From positions 1 through 36,578 of the IMG/VR virus record IMGVR_UViG_3300048997_000078: DNA of 36,578 bases; one strand, written 5' to 3'. The notes beneath the pieces were generated by a model that was not told the DNA's origin, searched no databases, and was given only the letters and a program-made list of their open reading frames with translations. Below, in pieces: positions 5,756 to 12,757 of the stretch (position 1 is the stretch's first letter; every line of letters begins with the position of its first letter). The DNA is from a virus. A program made the translations under genes and the position numbers.

Positions 5756-7578
5756 AACAACTCCTTCGCTGCTTTGATTTCGCCGCGGCCGACATTCTCA
5801 ACGATCCGTCGCGCACTCAAACGCTGGATGTAAGCATCGCGCGACGATCGCTTATAGCCAGTGAGCTCGTCCAGGTTGTCCCGTGAGATTGCGGATCCGC
5901 CGGCATCAAGCAGAACTTTGAGAATCTTCTTTTCGCCTTCGGGAAGTTTGTTCAGCCAGTACTGCTGCAGATCTACTCCGGTCGGCAATGGCTCATAGTC
6001 GGAGCCAAGCGCATCGATGCCGGCTTGCGTTGCGGTTAGGGAATTGCCGGCGACGTCGACGAATCCCTTTTCACGCAGCCGCTGGATGTAAGCATCGCGC
6101 GACGACCGCTTGTAGCCGGTGAGAACGCTCAGCTGATCACGTTCGGCGCCGCCTTCATATTGTGCGATCGCGCGAAGTACCGATTTCTCGCCAACCGGCA
6201 ATGATGAGCTGTGTCCGTTTTGGGTACTAGGCGTCTTAGCTGGCTTGCGGTCGTCGACTGGCAGGGGTCCGACACCGTGGCCAGGCTTATAGCCATAGGC
6301 CGCGTGTTTGAATTCGCGTTGAGCTGGAGCAGTCAGGGACGTCGCCGGCATCTCGATCGCGATCTTCTCGTCGGGCGGCACAAATCCGGTTTTGTTGAAA
6401 GACGTCGCAAGCGAGTCCATCACTTCCTTGCGATATTTCCGCACGGCCGCGGTCCATGAAGTGTCACGCTTCTTGATCGCAGACTCCACTGCGCGCGTGA
6501 TCTGAGCTTTCAGTTTTTCCGGATCCGGAGCGGCGGCCGTCGACGTGGACGGCGCTGCAGATTTCTTAGTGAGCTCCTTCTTTAGCTCCGCCAGCTGTTT
6601 CTTCAGCTCCCTGGGATCGTTCTCCTTCGCGCGCTCGATTGTGGCAGCCATGCGTTGCGCGTATTTTGCCAGATCAGGTTTGGCTCCCGATCCTGTCACC
6701 TTACGGCCGCGTTCGCCGGGCTTAGGCGTTGCACTCGAGTCAAACGTTCTGCGCTGACGGAAGCGGACGACTCCTTCAAACTGCAGCCAGCCTGGTGAAA
6801 CGACCAGCGCTGTACCGACGTCGAGCTTCCGGATTTTCTCCACCATCGCATTCACTTCAGCTTTGGGTACATGCTCCCCTAGCCAGTCGGTGATTGCGCC
6901 GATCGAATTAGGACCTACGATCCTGAACGCGATCACTGCGTCCGCAACTTCTGAAACGCTCTTTGCCATGCGCGCACTGCGTTGCGTCAACAGGCCAACA
7001 CCTATGCCGATGTTTCTTCCCTCTTCCACCATCTGTTCCCACGCAGCAACGCATAGCGCCATCTTTGCGTCGCCGGCACGGATCGTTTGCGGAATGTAAC
7101 GCGCTGCCTCATCTAGCAGCTGAAAGATTGGTTCGCGCCGGCGGCCGCCGACCAACTCGCCCTGCCGCTGGAAAAGTCGGTAGGTGTAGTCAGTAATGAA
7201 CTGGATCTTCTCGCCGATACTCCACATCTGCCCGTTCGGCCGTCGCGAGAAGTCGATGATCACGTTCGCTGATTCGTCGACTACCAGGTCCGCTACGATG
7301 GCGCCGCCTGTGGGCTCGATCGGAATGTCGCCGTGCGTTCCTCCTAGGATCAAACACTCGACACCTTTTCCTTTGCCATCGGCCGAGTGGCGAAGTCCCC
7401 ACCAGACGCCAAGTGGATCCAGCGCGCACCAGCGTAGCCCGGCCGCGTCGAGCTCTTCGACCAGGACGGATCCGAGATTAGTTTTTCCCATTCCTTTGCC
7501 GCCGTAGATAACGGTCGTCGACGTCACCGTCTCGATCGGAAGGGAAAAGTTCTCGCCGACTTTTAGCTTTCTACTCAA
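5752..7578 (-). CDS. HerA/FtsK-like ATPase with duplicated C-terminal winged-helix repeats
   Basis: 608 residues. Walker A GGKGMGKT at about 26-33, a conserved ALDPLGVWWGLR segment at about 52-63, and Walker B FQLLDEAARYIP at about 152-163, then GVGLLTQRSARM as sensor. This matches the HerA-type ATP-binding family widespread in phages and integrative elements, related to DNA-translocating ATPases. About 290-400 is a charged linker with coiled coil. The C-terminal quarter has two tandem helix-turn-helix units sharing the same 15-residue block, LTGYKRSSRDAYIQR, near 486 and 572. Start is a TTG with GAGG about 13 bases upstream. It is followed directly by the ParB-like gene. Probable DNA pump or remodeler in replication or partition; the biological role of the family in phages is not established to my knowledge. 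Confidence 0.85.
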   Translation of the reverse strand: MSRKLKVGENFSLPIETVTSTTVIYGGKGMGKTNLGSVLVEELDAAGLRWCALDPLGVWWGLRHSADGKGKGVECLILGGTHGDIPIEPTGGAIVADLVVDESANVIIDFSRRPNGQMWSIGEKIQFITDYTYRLFQRQGELVGGRRREPIFQLLDEAARYIPQTIRAGDAKMALCVAAWEQMVEEGRNIGIGVGLLTQRSARMAKSVSEVADAVIAFRIVGPNSIGAITDWLGEHVPKAEVNAMVEKIRKLDVGTALVVSPGWLQFEGVVRFRQRRTFDSSATPKPGERGRKVTGSGAKPDLAKYAQRMAATIERAKENDPRELKKQLAELKKELTKKSAAPSTSTAAAPDPEKLKAQITRAVESAIKKRDTSWTAAVRKYRKEVMDSLATSFNKTGFVPPDEKIAIEMPATSLTAPAQREFKHAAYGYKPGHGVGPLPVDDRKPAKTPSTQNGHSSSLPVGEKSVLRAIAQYEGGAERDQLSVLTGYKRSSRDAYIQRLREKGFVDVAGNSLTATQAGIDALGSDYEPLPTGVDLQQYWLNKLPEGEKKILKVLLDAGGSAISRDNLDELTGYKRSSRDAYIQRLSARRIVENVGRGEIKAAKELF

Positions 7579-7583
7579 ATCGC

Positions 7584-7889
7584 TTACCTAACCTCTCTCA
7601 TCACCATGCCGTGTTTGAAACGGTGACGTTCACCCTCGCTATGGCGATGCGGGAAGTGCCGCCAGTTGCAAGTACACATCGGCAATACTTCCTCGATCAC
7701 TGCACAACCCAAGCGCCGTCCGATCTCCATGTAAGCATCCGTGAAAGCCTGTCGATATTTTCCGGCATCCTTCCTGTTGAGGAAGTTGGTTCCTGGCCGC
7801 AAATGGAGCTGCTCGGCTGCATATGCCATTGCCAACTCCTCACGATTCGGAAGCGGCGGTATATACGGCCTGACCTGTGGTTTCCCCAT
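7584..7889 (-). CDS. hypothetical protein with C-terminal Cys/His cluster
   Basis: 101 residues. The C-terminal part MCTCNWRHFPHRHSEGERHRF has two Cys and several His, which may bind metal. The N-terminal half (REELAMAYAAEQLHL, then RKDAGKYRQAFTDAYMEIG) is helical. An AAAGGA ribosome site sits eight bases before the ATG. It directly precedes the HerA-like ATPase, five bases away, so it is probably co-translated. No family is recognised. Confidence 0.6.
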   Translation of the reverse strand: MGKPQVRPYIPPLPNREELAMAYAAEQLHLRPGTNFLNRKDAGKYRQAFTDAYMEIGRRLGCAVIEEVLPMCTCNWRHFPHRHSEGERHRFKHGMVMREVR

Positions 7890-7903
7890 CGAACTTCCTT
7901 TCT

Positions 7904-7931
7904 GAGGATCCGCGTTTCACCGCGGATCCTC
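7904..7931 (-). terminator. perfect 11-bp hairpin between early genes
   Basis: GAGGATCCGCG and CGCGGATCCTC form a perfect stem with a 6-base loop. On the minus strand it is followed by AGAAAGGAAG, the ribosome site of the next gene, not by U residues. It may be an attenuator, an RNA processing site or a stability element separating the 8-12.8 kb gene chain from the ATPase group. Confidence 0.55.
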
Positions 7932-7939
7932 GGCTGGTG

Positions 7940-8149
7940 CTACGTTCGCTGAAGGACCGGCACTAAAGAGAAGCACCATCGATTGAATTTCTGAATCGTG
8001 GTACTCTCTTTGCTAGTCGCGTTTGGTTTAGGCAACGGCCGGCGGCGAGCTGCAACTTGCTGCCGGCGCAACATAGGCTTATCGAAGTAGATCTCGGGAG
8101 TTCCTCCCGATACCGCCTCCGAATAAATCCTGAACGCTATCACTTTCAA
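7940..8149 (-). CDS. hypothetical basic protein (TTG start)
   Basis: 69 residues. The open frame extends further upstream, but that part reads across a zinc-finger gene in another frame. I set the start at TTG 8149, which overlaps the preceding stop as TTGA and has GGAGG four to five bases upstream. The protein starts LKVIAFRIYSEAVSGG and has a basic middle (MLRRQQVAARRRPLPKP). Nothing is recognised. It ends just before a strong hairpin. Confidence 0.5.
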   Translation of the reverse strand: MKVIAFRIYSEAVSGGTPEIYFDKPMLRRQQVAARRRPLPKPNATSKESTTIQKFNRWCFSLVPVLQRT

Positions 8150-8289
8150 CTTCCCTCCTTGGTTTTCGACTTTCCAAACAACAACATCGAGTGGATGTGA
8201 CTCCAGCACCATCCACAAACTTTTTTGCCGCAGTGTGGACACGTCTTTCGGCGTCGACATTTGTCTCCGCAGTCCTGGCATAACCTCAT
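8146..8289 (-). CDS. 47-residue zinc-finger microprotein
   Basis: Starts MRLCQDCGDKCRRRKTCPHC. Seven Cys at 4, 7, 11, 17, 20, 25 and 28 with His 19, 31 and 33 form C-x2-C pairs typical of zinc ribbons or double-knuckle fingers. The ATG overlaps the previous gene's stop as ATGA, the joint used throughout this region. A longer frame on the same strand across this interval is therefore probably spurious. Basic residues between knuckles suggest nucleic-acid binding. No family is recognised. Confidence 0.65.
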   Translation of the reverse strand: MRLCQDCGDKCRRRKTCPHCGKKVCGWCWSHIHSMLLFGKSKTKEGS

Positions 8290-8648
8290 CCTGCGAGTAC
8301 CACTAGTTTTTCCCATGGCGGCACGAGCCCTTGTTCGGGAACGTCATACAGCACGACATATCCGTGAATCAGCCCTGGGATATTTAGCGAAGGTGACATC
8401 GCATAGACGCCGGCGGTAGCGCGTTGAAATTCGTAGCGATCCAGTGGGATCTGAACTGGCCCAATTCTTTTGTCCAACATAATGAATAGATCGCCCTCCA
8501 TCATTCCCGCCGACAATTCATTACCGCGGTGTAGGACCAGAGCCTCTGCCCATTTCAGAAATAGCTGGCAGACAGGAATGGAAGGGTCGCCAAATTCTTC
8601 AGCTGCTCCCAAGCACCATCTCGTCAGGTCCGTGGAATTGTTGATCAC
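8286..8648 (-). CDS. hypothetical protein
   Basis: 120 residues, GTG start in a GTGA overlap with the upstream gene. Helical N-terminal part (TDLTRWCLGAAEEFGD, then QLFLKWAEALVLHRG) and a beta-rich C-terminal part (LIHGYVVLYDVPEQG). No signal peptide, membrane helix or recognised motif. Stop overlaps the zinc-finger microprotein. Confidence 0.6.
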   Translation of the reverse strand: MINNSTDLTRWCLGAAEEFGDPSIPVCQLFLKWAEALVLHRGNELSAGMMEGDLFIMLDKRIGPVQIPLDRYEFQRATAGVYAMSPSLNIPGLIHGYVVLYDVPEQGLVPPWEKLVVLAG

Positions 8649-8854
8649 CCGCGTTTCTCCTTCCGCGGCTTAGTTCGGCGATCACTTGCTCCACTAAGGG
8701 CTTCGGCCAGAATCTGCGCTACACTCCGTCCGTTCGCATCTCGTCCATCGGCATCCAGCTTCGCGCTGTTCGTTTTGCCATTGCGCTCGATGGTGTATGC
8801 GCCGCCACGATCGTTCCACTCTGCGTCAATCTTGACGTCTATAGCCTTACGCAT
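8645..8854 (-). CDS. hypothetical protein
   Basis: 69 residues starting MRKAIDVKIDAEWNDRGGAY. Beta-like N-terminal part (IDVKIDAEW, AYTIERNGK) and a basic C-terminal tail (DRRTKPRKEKRG). The ATG directly follows the upstream TGA. No recognised family. Confidence 0.55.
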   Translation of the reverse strand: MRKAIDVKIDAEWNDRGGAYTIERNGKTNSAKLDADGRDANGRSVAQILAEALSGASDRRTKPRKEKRG

Positions 8855-9109
8855 TCATGCACTCGCTTTCTGAAACTCGCCATGGTCTGGCTGTGGCGGT
8901 TTCTTCTCTTCATCGGCCTCCGGATCTGGATCCGGACGGCCGTCATGTTCTTCGCCACGGACGAACACGGCCGTCTCGCCGCTTGGCGCGTGGACCGCGA
9001 TCGGGAACTGCGCGCGATCGCCAAGCGTCCTGATTGCCAGGTCTGCGGCATCACGCGCAGTGACTCCCTTCACATTCAAGATCGCGCCGGCATCGACAAC
9101 AAAGTCCAT
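8855..9109 (-). CDS. hypothetical protein with acidic tail
   Basis: 84 residues. N-terminal half looks like a small alpha/beta unit (MDFVVDAGAILNVKGV, DAADLAIRTLGD, QFPIAVHAPSG). C-terminal part is acidic and low complexity (RPDPDPEADEEKKPPQPD). Start overlaps the preceding stop as TGATG. Unknown; the acidic tail could act as a DNA-mimic or partner-binding segment, which is speculation. Confidence 0.55.
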   Translation of the reverse strand: MDFVVDAGAILNVKGVTARDAADLAIRTLGDRAQFPIAVHAPSGETAVFVRGEEHDGRPDPDPEADEEKKPPQPDHGEFQKASA

Positions 9110-9360
9110 CAGCTGACCTTCTCCGCGGGGAACTCCACAACTTTCTCCAGGAATTGGTCCACCAGCGGCGTATCAAATTGAACCGCATCGGTCGTGCTGC
9201 GGTCCTTCGTAATGAAGCAATACACAGCAAAGACGAGGAAGAACGGCGCACAGCCGATCATCAACAGAAATGTGTTGAGATGTCCTGGCGCTTCTTTCCC
9301 CTCGATGTATTTGCTCCAGAGCAAACATTTGCCGATGCGCGGATTGAGATTGATTCGCAA
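9109..9360 (-). CDS. small single-pass membrane protein
   Basis: 83 residues with one clear membrane helix, FLLMIGCAPFFLVFAVYCFI (about 31-50), and a soluble tail. TTG start with AAGAGG nine bases upstream, just after the upstream stop. No signal-peptidase site is evident, so it is probably an anchored inner-membrane protein. It could be a host-takeover or superinfection-exclusion protein as seen for small early phage membrane proteins, but nothing specific is shown. Confidence 0.55.
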   Translation of the reverse strand: MRINLNPRIGKCLLWSKYIEGKEAPGHLNTFLLMIGCAPFFLVFAVYCFITKDRSTTDAVQFDTPLVDQFLEKVVEFPAEKVS

Positions 9361-9361
9361 A

Positions 9362-9565
9362 CTAAGCCTCTTTCCTGATCAGCCCGGACATGGCTTGTTC
9401 GAAGTCGCGCTGTGTCGCGCCGATCGGGCGAATGAAATGTTCTGAGAACATCGCCTGGCGCTGCAGCAGCTCGACTACTTCCGCGAATGTCAGCATTGGT
9501 TTGATCGTCTTTGGTCTACCTTTCGCTCGTCCCTGCAAGGCCGGCGTCACTGCGATTGCGTTCAC
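9362..9565 (-). CDS. hypothetical protein
   Basis: 67 residues, GTG start with AAGGAG seven bases upstream. The middle (MLTFAEVVELLQRQAMFSE) is helical and the N-terminal part is basic (GRAKGRPKTIKP). It could be a small DNA-binding or adaptor protein. No family is recognised. Confidence 0.55.
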   Translation of the reverse strand: MNAIAVTPALQGRAKGRPKTIKPMLTFAEVVELLQRQAMFSEHFIRPIGATQRDFEQAMSGLIRKEA

Positions 9566-9582
9566 GTTTAGGCTCCTTGGAT

Positions 9583-9906
9583 TTAGTTTTTAACTACGTG
9601 TTCAACAACTTTTCTTCCTCGTTCATGGGATCTGCGCAGATGTAAACGCGAGAGCCCAAGCTTCTTCGCGGCCGCGGTGACATGCCTGTCGCACTTGGCC
9701 AGGATCACTTCCAAAAAGAAAGCGCGAAACATGGATTGCGCTTCGCGGTAGGTGTAGCCTTCTTCCGCCAGCACGTTGGACACGTTGAGCAACGCGGTCC
9801 GCATGCGTGGATTAGGTTTGCGCCGGATCTTGAATGCCGGCGGCCGCTGCTTCTTCTTCTTGCGACGGCGTCGATCGGAGATTGGACTGGAGAAGTGAGG
9901 TCGCAT
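9583..9906 (-). CDS. Fis-like helix-turn-helix DNA-binding protein
   Basis: 107 residues. Basic N-terminal tail (RRRRKKKKQRPPAFKIRRK), then FRAFFLEVILAKCDRHVTA, then AAKKLGLSRLHLRRSHERG. The last two segments match the C-terminal HTH of Fis-family proteins (helix, AA-xx-LG-ISR, then the recognition helix). Probable DNA-binding regulator of phage early genes or nucleoid-like protein. ATG directly follows the preceding stop. No N-terminal AAA+ domain is present, so it is not an NtrC-type activator. Confidence 0.7.
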   Translation of the reverse strand: MRPHFSSPISDRRRRKKKKQRPPAFKIRRKPNPRMRTALLNVSNVLAEEGYTYREAQSMFRAFFLEVILAKCDRHVTAAAKKLGLSRLHLRRSHERGRKVVEHVVKN

Positions 9907-10215
9907 CTACCCTTTCTCCTTCTCGTGTACCGCGCGAAGCGCCAACTCAAAGACAACCATCTGCAGCGATGCGCTCTTTAGCGCCTTCTTTATTTCGAAG
10001 GATTGTTCATCGCCCTGCTTCGGCCAGCTGTTGATCAGCTCGTCGAGCTGCTTTCGCGCGACGACGATATCTTCCGCGGTGGCGAGTAGCCGGCTTATCC
10101 AAACAGCTCGTTCTTCTGTCGGCTGCTTCGCAATATCGTTCGCCAAACGATTCGCCGCCTGGTCCAGCGGATCGCAGCTCACGTGCGCGGCGCTCCCACA
10201 ATTTGGGCATGGCAT
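9907..10215 (-). CDS. hypothetical protein with N-terminal CPNCG zinc knuckle
   Basis: 102 residues starting MPCPNCGSAAHVSC: C-x2-C plus His and Cys, a possible zinc site. The rest is helical (LDQAANRLANDIAKQ, AVWISRLLATAEDIVVARK). The ATG is preceded by GCGCG and lies eleven bases after an 11-G tract. If that tract had one more G, an upstream GTG frame would fuse to this one and add about 14 residues (see findings). No family is recognised. Confidence 0.6.
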   Translation of the reverse strand: MPCPNCGSAAHVSCDPLDQAANRLANDIAKQPTEERAVWISRLLATAEDIVVARKQLDELINSWPKQGDEQSFEIKKALKSASLQMVVFELALRAVHEKEKG

Positions 10216-10256
10216 CGCGCTTTTACCCCCCCCCCCAGCAATTCAGCGGCCGTCAC
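10179..10256 (-). CDS. short GTG frame running through an 11-G tract
   Basis: GTG at 10254-10256 overlaps the stop of the Cys-rich gene as GTGA, the joint used by neighbouring genes. It reads VTAAELLGGGVKARC and stops after 25 residues. The G tract makes the frame sensitive to a one-base change: with 12 G residues it would continue into the gene at 9907-10215. Possibly the true 5' end of that gene, a phase-variable leader or a sequencing artefact. Confidence 0.3.
   Translation of the reverse strand: MTAAELLGGGVKARCHAQIVGAPRT
10226..10236. repeat. 11-base G homopolymer (C on the plus strand)
   Basis: Eleven C residues on the plus strand (G on the coding strand) between the GTG of a short frame and the ATG of the next gene. 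Tracts of this length slip easily during replication and transcription and are also error-prone in sequencing. Confidence 0.85.
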
Positions 10257-10423
10257 TGAGCAGCCTCCAGGTCAGCCACTGCGTCCGCGATCTCGCCGTC
10301 GATGTTGCATGGCCGGCAATAGCCGCAGTTCGAACACTGCTGAAGAAAGTTTTTGGAATCGCACTTAAGGCAAACCCAACAAGCTGTTAACGGCGAAGCC
10401 GAATGTCCTTTTCCGCAGCTCAT
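10253..10423 (-). CDS. 56-residue Cys-rich zinc-ribbon microprotein
   Basis: Starts MSCGKGHSASPLTAC. Eight Cys at 3, 15, 18, 21, 30, 33, 36 and 39 in C-x2-C spacing (CWVCLKC, CSNCGYCRPC), then an acidic tail. Probably binds one or two zinc ions. The ATG overlaps the upstream gene's stop (ATGA) and its own stop overlaps a GTG. No family is recognised. Confidence 0.65.
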   Translation of the reverse strand: MSCGKGHSASPLTACWVCLKCDSKNFLQQCSNCGYCRPCNIDGEIADAVADLEAAQ

Positions 10424-11004
10424 AGCGCGTATCCCTCCCTGCGAACAAGCGAGTGCGCGCTGCGAATCAGCGATGAATAAATCAGCTCTACCTTTCGCGC
10501 ATTCCGAGCAGTGACCGTTTCGCGGTTGAGCTGCAGAGCGAGAGACTTTCCGCCGAGTTTTCTCGCGATCCAGCTTCTAGAGAAGCCGACCTTCAACATC
10601 CGGTTGATCAGCTTCCAGGTTTCCGCAGCCGGTACTAACGCGCCGCCGGCGCAAGTCTCTTTTCCAACGGCGAGGATTCGCCGCTCGGTCTCGGCACGGA
10701 TGTGTGTTTTCCTGCCGGACTTGATTTCCTGGAGGCAGGTCTCGCCCACCTTCGAAGCGATCGAGGCCGTGCGACGGCCGCATCCGGCTTGAGACAGCTT
10801 AAGGAGATGCCGGCGCGCTCTCCTTGCCGAGACAAGGCCATTCCATCGGCCAGCTTTGCGTTCGGCAAGGCGCATCGTCTCGTAGCGAGAGTTCGCCGCA
10901 CGACATGGCACACACTTACATCCGGCCATGTATCTCAACCGAGTGCCGTGAGGCTTTTCAGCGCCGAGTATTTTTGCTGATGGGAGCGGTCCGCGATTTC
11001 TCAT
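10420..11004 (-). CDS. DNA-binding-like protein with N-terminal C-x2-C and HTH segments
   Basis: 194 residues from the ATG at 11004, which overlaps the upstream stop as ATGA; the longer frame starts with unrelated sequence. Order: basic start, HGTRLRYMAGCKCVPCRAAN with CKC-x2-C (about 20-39), a helical region ARRHLLKLSQAGCGRRTASI, and KSGRKTHIRAETERRILAV, then WKLINRMLKVGFSRSWIARK with an HTH feel. This pattern resembles a family I recall from actinobacterial phages and genomes, of unknown function. Probable nucleic-acid-binding regulator. Confidence 0.65.
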   Translation of the reverse strand: MRNRGPLPSAKILGAEKPHGTRLRYMAGCKCVPCRAANSRYETMRLAERKAGRWNGLVSARRARRHLLKLSQAGCGRRTASIASKVGETCLQEIKSGRKTHIRAETERRILAVGKETCAGGALVPAAETWKLINRMLKVGFSRSWIARKLGGKSLALQLNRETVTARNARKVELIYSSLIRSAHSLVRREGYAL

Positions 11005-11564
11005 TCGCCGACCTTTCCGCCGATCAGTTCCTCGACCTGGCTCTTCGTGATGTGGCGCCACTGTGTTCCGGAGTAGCCACTCTTCCAGCGATTGCGCGCG
11101 TGGTAAGGACCGTTCGCGTCATACGCGGTGAAGCTGACCAGCGCGAAGCGTTCGTCGGCGTCGGCGTAATGCTCGATCCACAGCACATGGCCGCGCAGCT
11201 CCGGATAAGGAACCAGCATCGGAAGAATTTCCGTCGCGATCGTGTCGGCCGCGTTCGTGACGCTCACACCGACATTCATGTCGGACAAGATCACGATCAT
11301 TCGCTCCGCCGGATTGAGCTTGTCGAGATCGGGTCCAGACGTCTCTGTCGATAAGCCGACTTCCTGTCCAAGATTCACATCTATCGACGGCGCCGGCTGG
11401 CTCACCACTTCCGCCATCTTGACCAGGCGGCCGATCGCGCTCGGATCCGCGAACACCCGGACGCGGCATTGCGACGGCACTCGCCCATACGCTTTGTAGT
11501 CATGGACCAGGTCCATGATTTTGCGAATGCCGGTTTGAAGATTGGGAATCGTCGGAGCGCTCAT
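11001..11564 (-). CDS. hypothetical protein
   Basis: 187 residues starting MSAPTIPNLQTGIRKIMDLV. Mixed alpha/beta, with an acidic middle (ETSGPDLDKLNPAERM) then MIVILSDMNVGVSVTN and a C-terminal part rich in aromatic residues (HARNRWKSGYSGTQWRHITK). No Cys pairs, membrane helix or recognised motif. Both ends overlap neighbours by four bases, so it is a chain member. It is the longest gene of this chain apart from the DNA-binding-like protein. Confidence 0.6.
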   Translation of the reverse strand: MSAPTIPNLQTGIRKIMDLVHDYKAYGRVPSQCRVRVFADPSAIGRLVKMAEVVSQPAPSIDVNLGQEVGLSTETSGPDLDKLNPAERMIVILSDMNVGVSVTNAADTIATEILPMLVPYPELRGHVLWIEHYADADERFALVSFTAYDANGPYHARNRWKSGYSGTQWRHITKSQVEELIGGKVGE

Positions 11565-11833
11565 TGCTGGCCTCCGATTACGACGCTATGCCGTCGCTTC
11601 GCCGGAAGAAAAAGATGCGGCCGGCAGATTGCAACTATCGCCGCCACTGCATCGCGGCGGGTGACAATGGCGGACTCTTCGTTTTTAGCGTCCGGCGAGT
11701 TGATAAAGCGAACCATCGCCTTCGCGATGCCGACTAGATTCTCGTCGGTGAATTTATCCATTCGCTTGTCCGCTACTTCGAATGCGCGTTGGATCCGCGC
11801 GGCGTCGCGCTTGCTCATCGTGAGACGTCTCAT
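11561..11833 (-). CDS. hypothetical basic helical protein
   Basis: 90 residues starting MRRLTMSKRDAARIQRAFEV. Predominantly helical with a basic C-terminal tail (CRPHLFLPAKRRHSVVIG). The start ATG overlaps the upstream stop. No recognised family. Confidence 0.55.
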   Translation of the reverse strand: MRRLTMSKRDAARIQRAFEVADKRMDKFTDENLVGIAKAMVRFINSPDAKNEESAIVTRRDAVAAIVAICRPHLFLPAKRRHSVVIGGQQ

Positions 11834-12012
11834 TGCACACCTTCTTTTCTGCCGGTGTAGGCATTGAGAGCGTTAGTGATCGCGCGCGCAGAGGCTTCTT
11901 GGCACACGCTGGACATGCCGCTGTCGATTTGCGCTATGACTTGCGGCGTGGAGTCGAGGATCTCGTAAACGAGCCGAGGATTTCGCTGCCAGGTGAACGG
12001 TCCCTTGATCAT
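11830..12012 (-). CDS. hypothetical protein
   Basis: 60 residues starting MIKGPFTWQRNPRLVYEILD. ATGA overlap with the upstream gene, using the recurring GGTGCGCGATGA joint. No recognised motif. Confidence 0.5.
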   Translation of the reverse strand: MIKGPFTWQRNPRLVYEILDSTPQVIAQIDSGMSSVCQEASARAITNALNAYTGRKEGVQ

Positions 12013-12263
12013 CGCGCACCTGCTTTCATGTGCGCGGTTCCATAGCCCATGCCGTTCTCGTCGTAGGCATGGTCAGGATGCTGCATTCGCACCGTGAAAG
12101 TGACCTCGGTAATTCGGCGCCCTTTGATGCGCGACTCTTTGCGCATCCTGCTCATCGCGCGGCTGGCCGCTAGTCCAGGATTGCCGGCCGGAACAGAAAC
12201 CATCTGCTCGGCGATAGCGCTGGGAAGTTCTGGAAAGGTAGCGAGTACGGTCCAATGTTTCAT
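12009..12263 (-). CDS. hypothetical protein
   Basis: 84 residues. N-terminal part MKHWTVLATFPELPSAIAEQ with beta/alpha alternation, then basic helix MSRMRKESRIKGRRI and strands EVTFTVRMQH. The two-strand plus helix order could form a dsRBD- or ferredoxin-like fold, which is a guess. It ends in KAGAR, as does the upstream gene, because both joints use the same nucleotide motif. Confidence 0.55.
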   Translation of the reverse strand: MKHWTVLATFPELPSAIAEQMVSVPAGNPGLAASRAMSRMRKESRIKGRRITEVTFTVRMQHPDHAYDENGMGYGTAHMKAGAR

Positions 12264-12757
12264 CGCGCACCCGCCTTCGGCTTGCGAGGGTCTCTGCCAA
12301 GCGCGACCTGGAGAGTTTCAATTGTGGATTTGATTTCGGCGATCTGGTCCTTATGCCAGTCGTCGTCCACGTAAAGCGTTACTAGTGCTTTCCGGAGAGA
12401 GTCGATCGCGAGATCGAGTGCATCATTCTTTCGCAGCATTGCTGCTGCGTCCGGCCGAATCGGCACATGCCCGAGATCGCACACGAGTATCGTGCGGATC
12501 TCTTCGATGTCGTCGAGGACCGGGAAGAATTTCTCTGCAGTCGATTCCTCGACTTTCATCAACCGAATCTTCGCGCTGAGATCGACGCAACGAGAATGTG
12601 CGCGGCCGAATTGTGGAAGTGAATTGAGTCTGGGATTGCGGGTTGGAGGTTTTGGGCTGCGTCGCGATCGCTGGGATTTCGGCGATGGACGTTGTTTGCG
12701 GATGGCGGCCGCTTCGGTCACGTTTCGTCTCCGAGTCTTAAATGCCGTTGCCGGCAT
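12260..12757 (-). CDS. hypothetical protein, first gene of the early chain
   Basis: 165 residues. The first 60 are basic and low complexity (KTRRRNVTEAAAIRKQRP, then SQRSRRSPKPPTRNPR); the rest is helical and acidic (DIEEIRTILVCDLGH, LDLAIDSLRKALVTLYVDDD). The true start might lie further inside, for example MKVEESTAEKFFPVLDD, but no ribosome site favours one. First gene downstream of the attachment core in the direction of transcription. No recognised family and no clear promoter in the 115 bases before it. Confidence 0.5.
   Translation of the reverse strand: MPATAFKTRRRNVTEAAAIRKQRPSPKSQRSRRSPKPPTRNPRLNSLPQFGRAHSRCVDLSAKIRLMKVEESTAEKFFPVLDDIEEIRTILVCDLGHVPIRPDAAAMLRKNDALDLAIDSLRKALVTLYVDDDWHKDQIAEIKSTIETLQVALGRDPRKPKAGAR

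Noticed and set aside
7940-8281. 113-residue single gene
   Set aside because: A zinc-finger frame overlapping the previous stop by four bases, and a TTG gene with GGAGG, explain the interval better.
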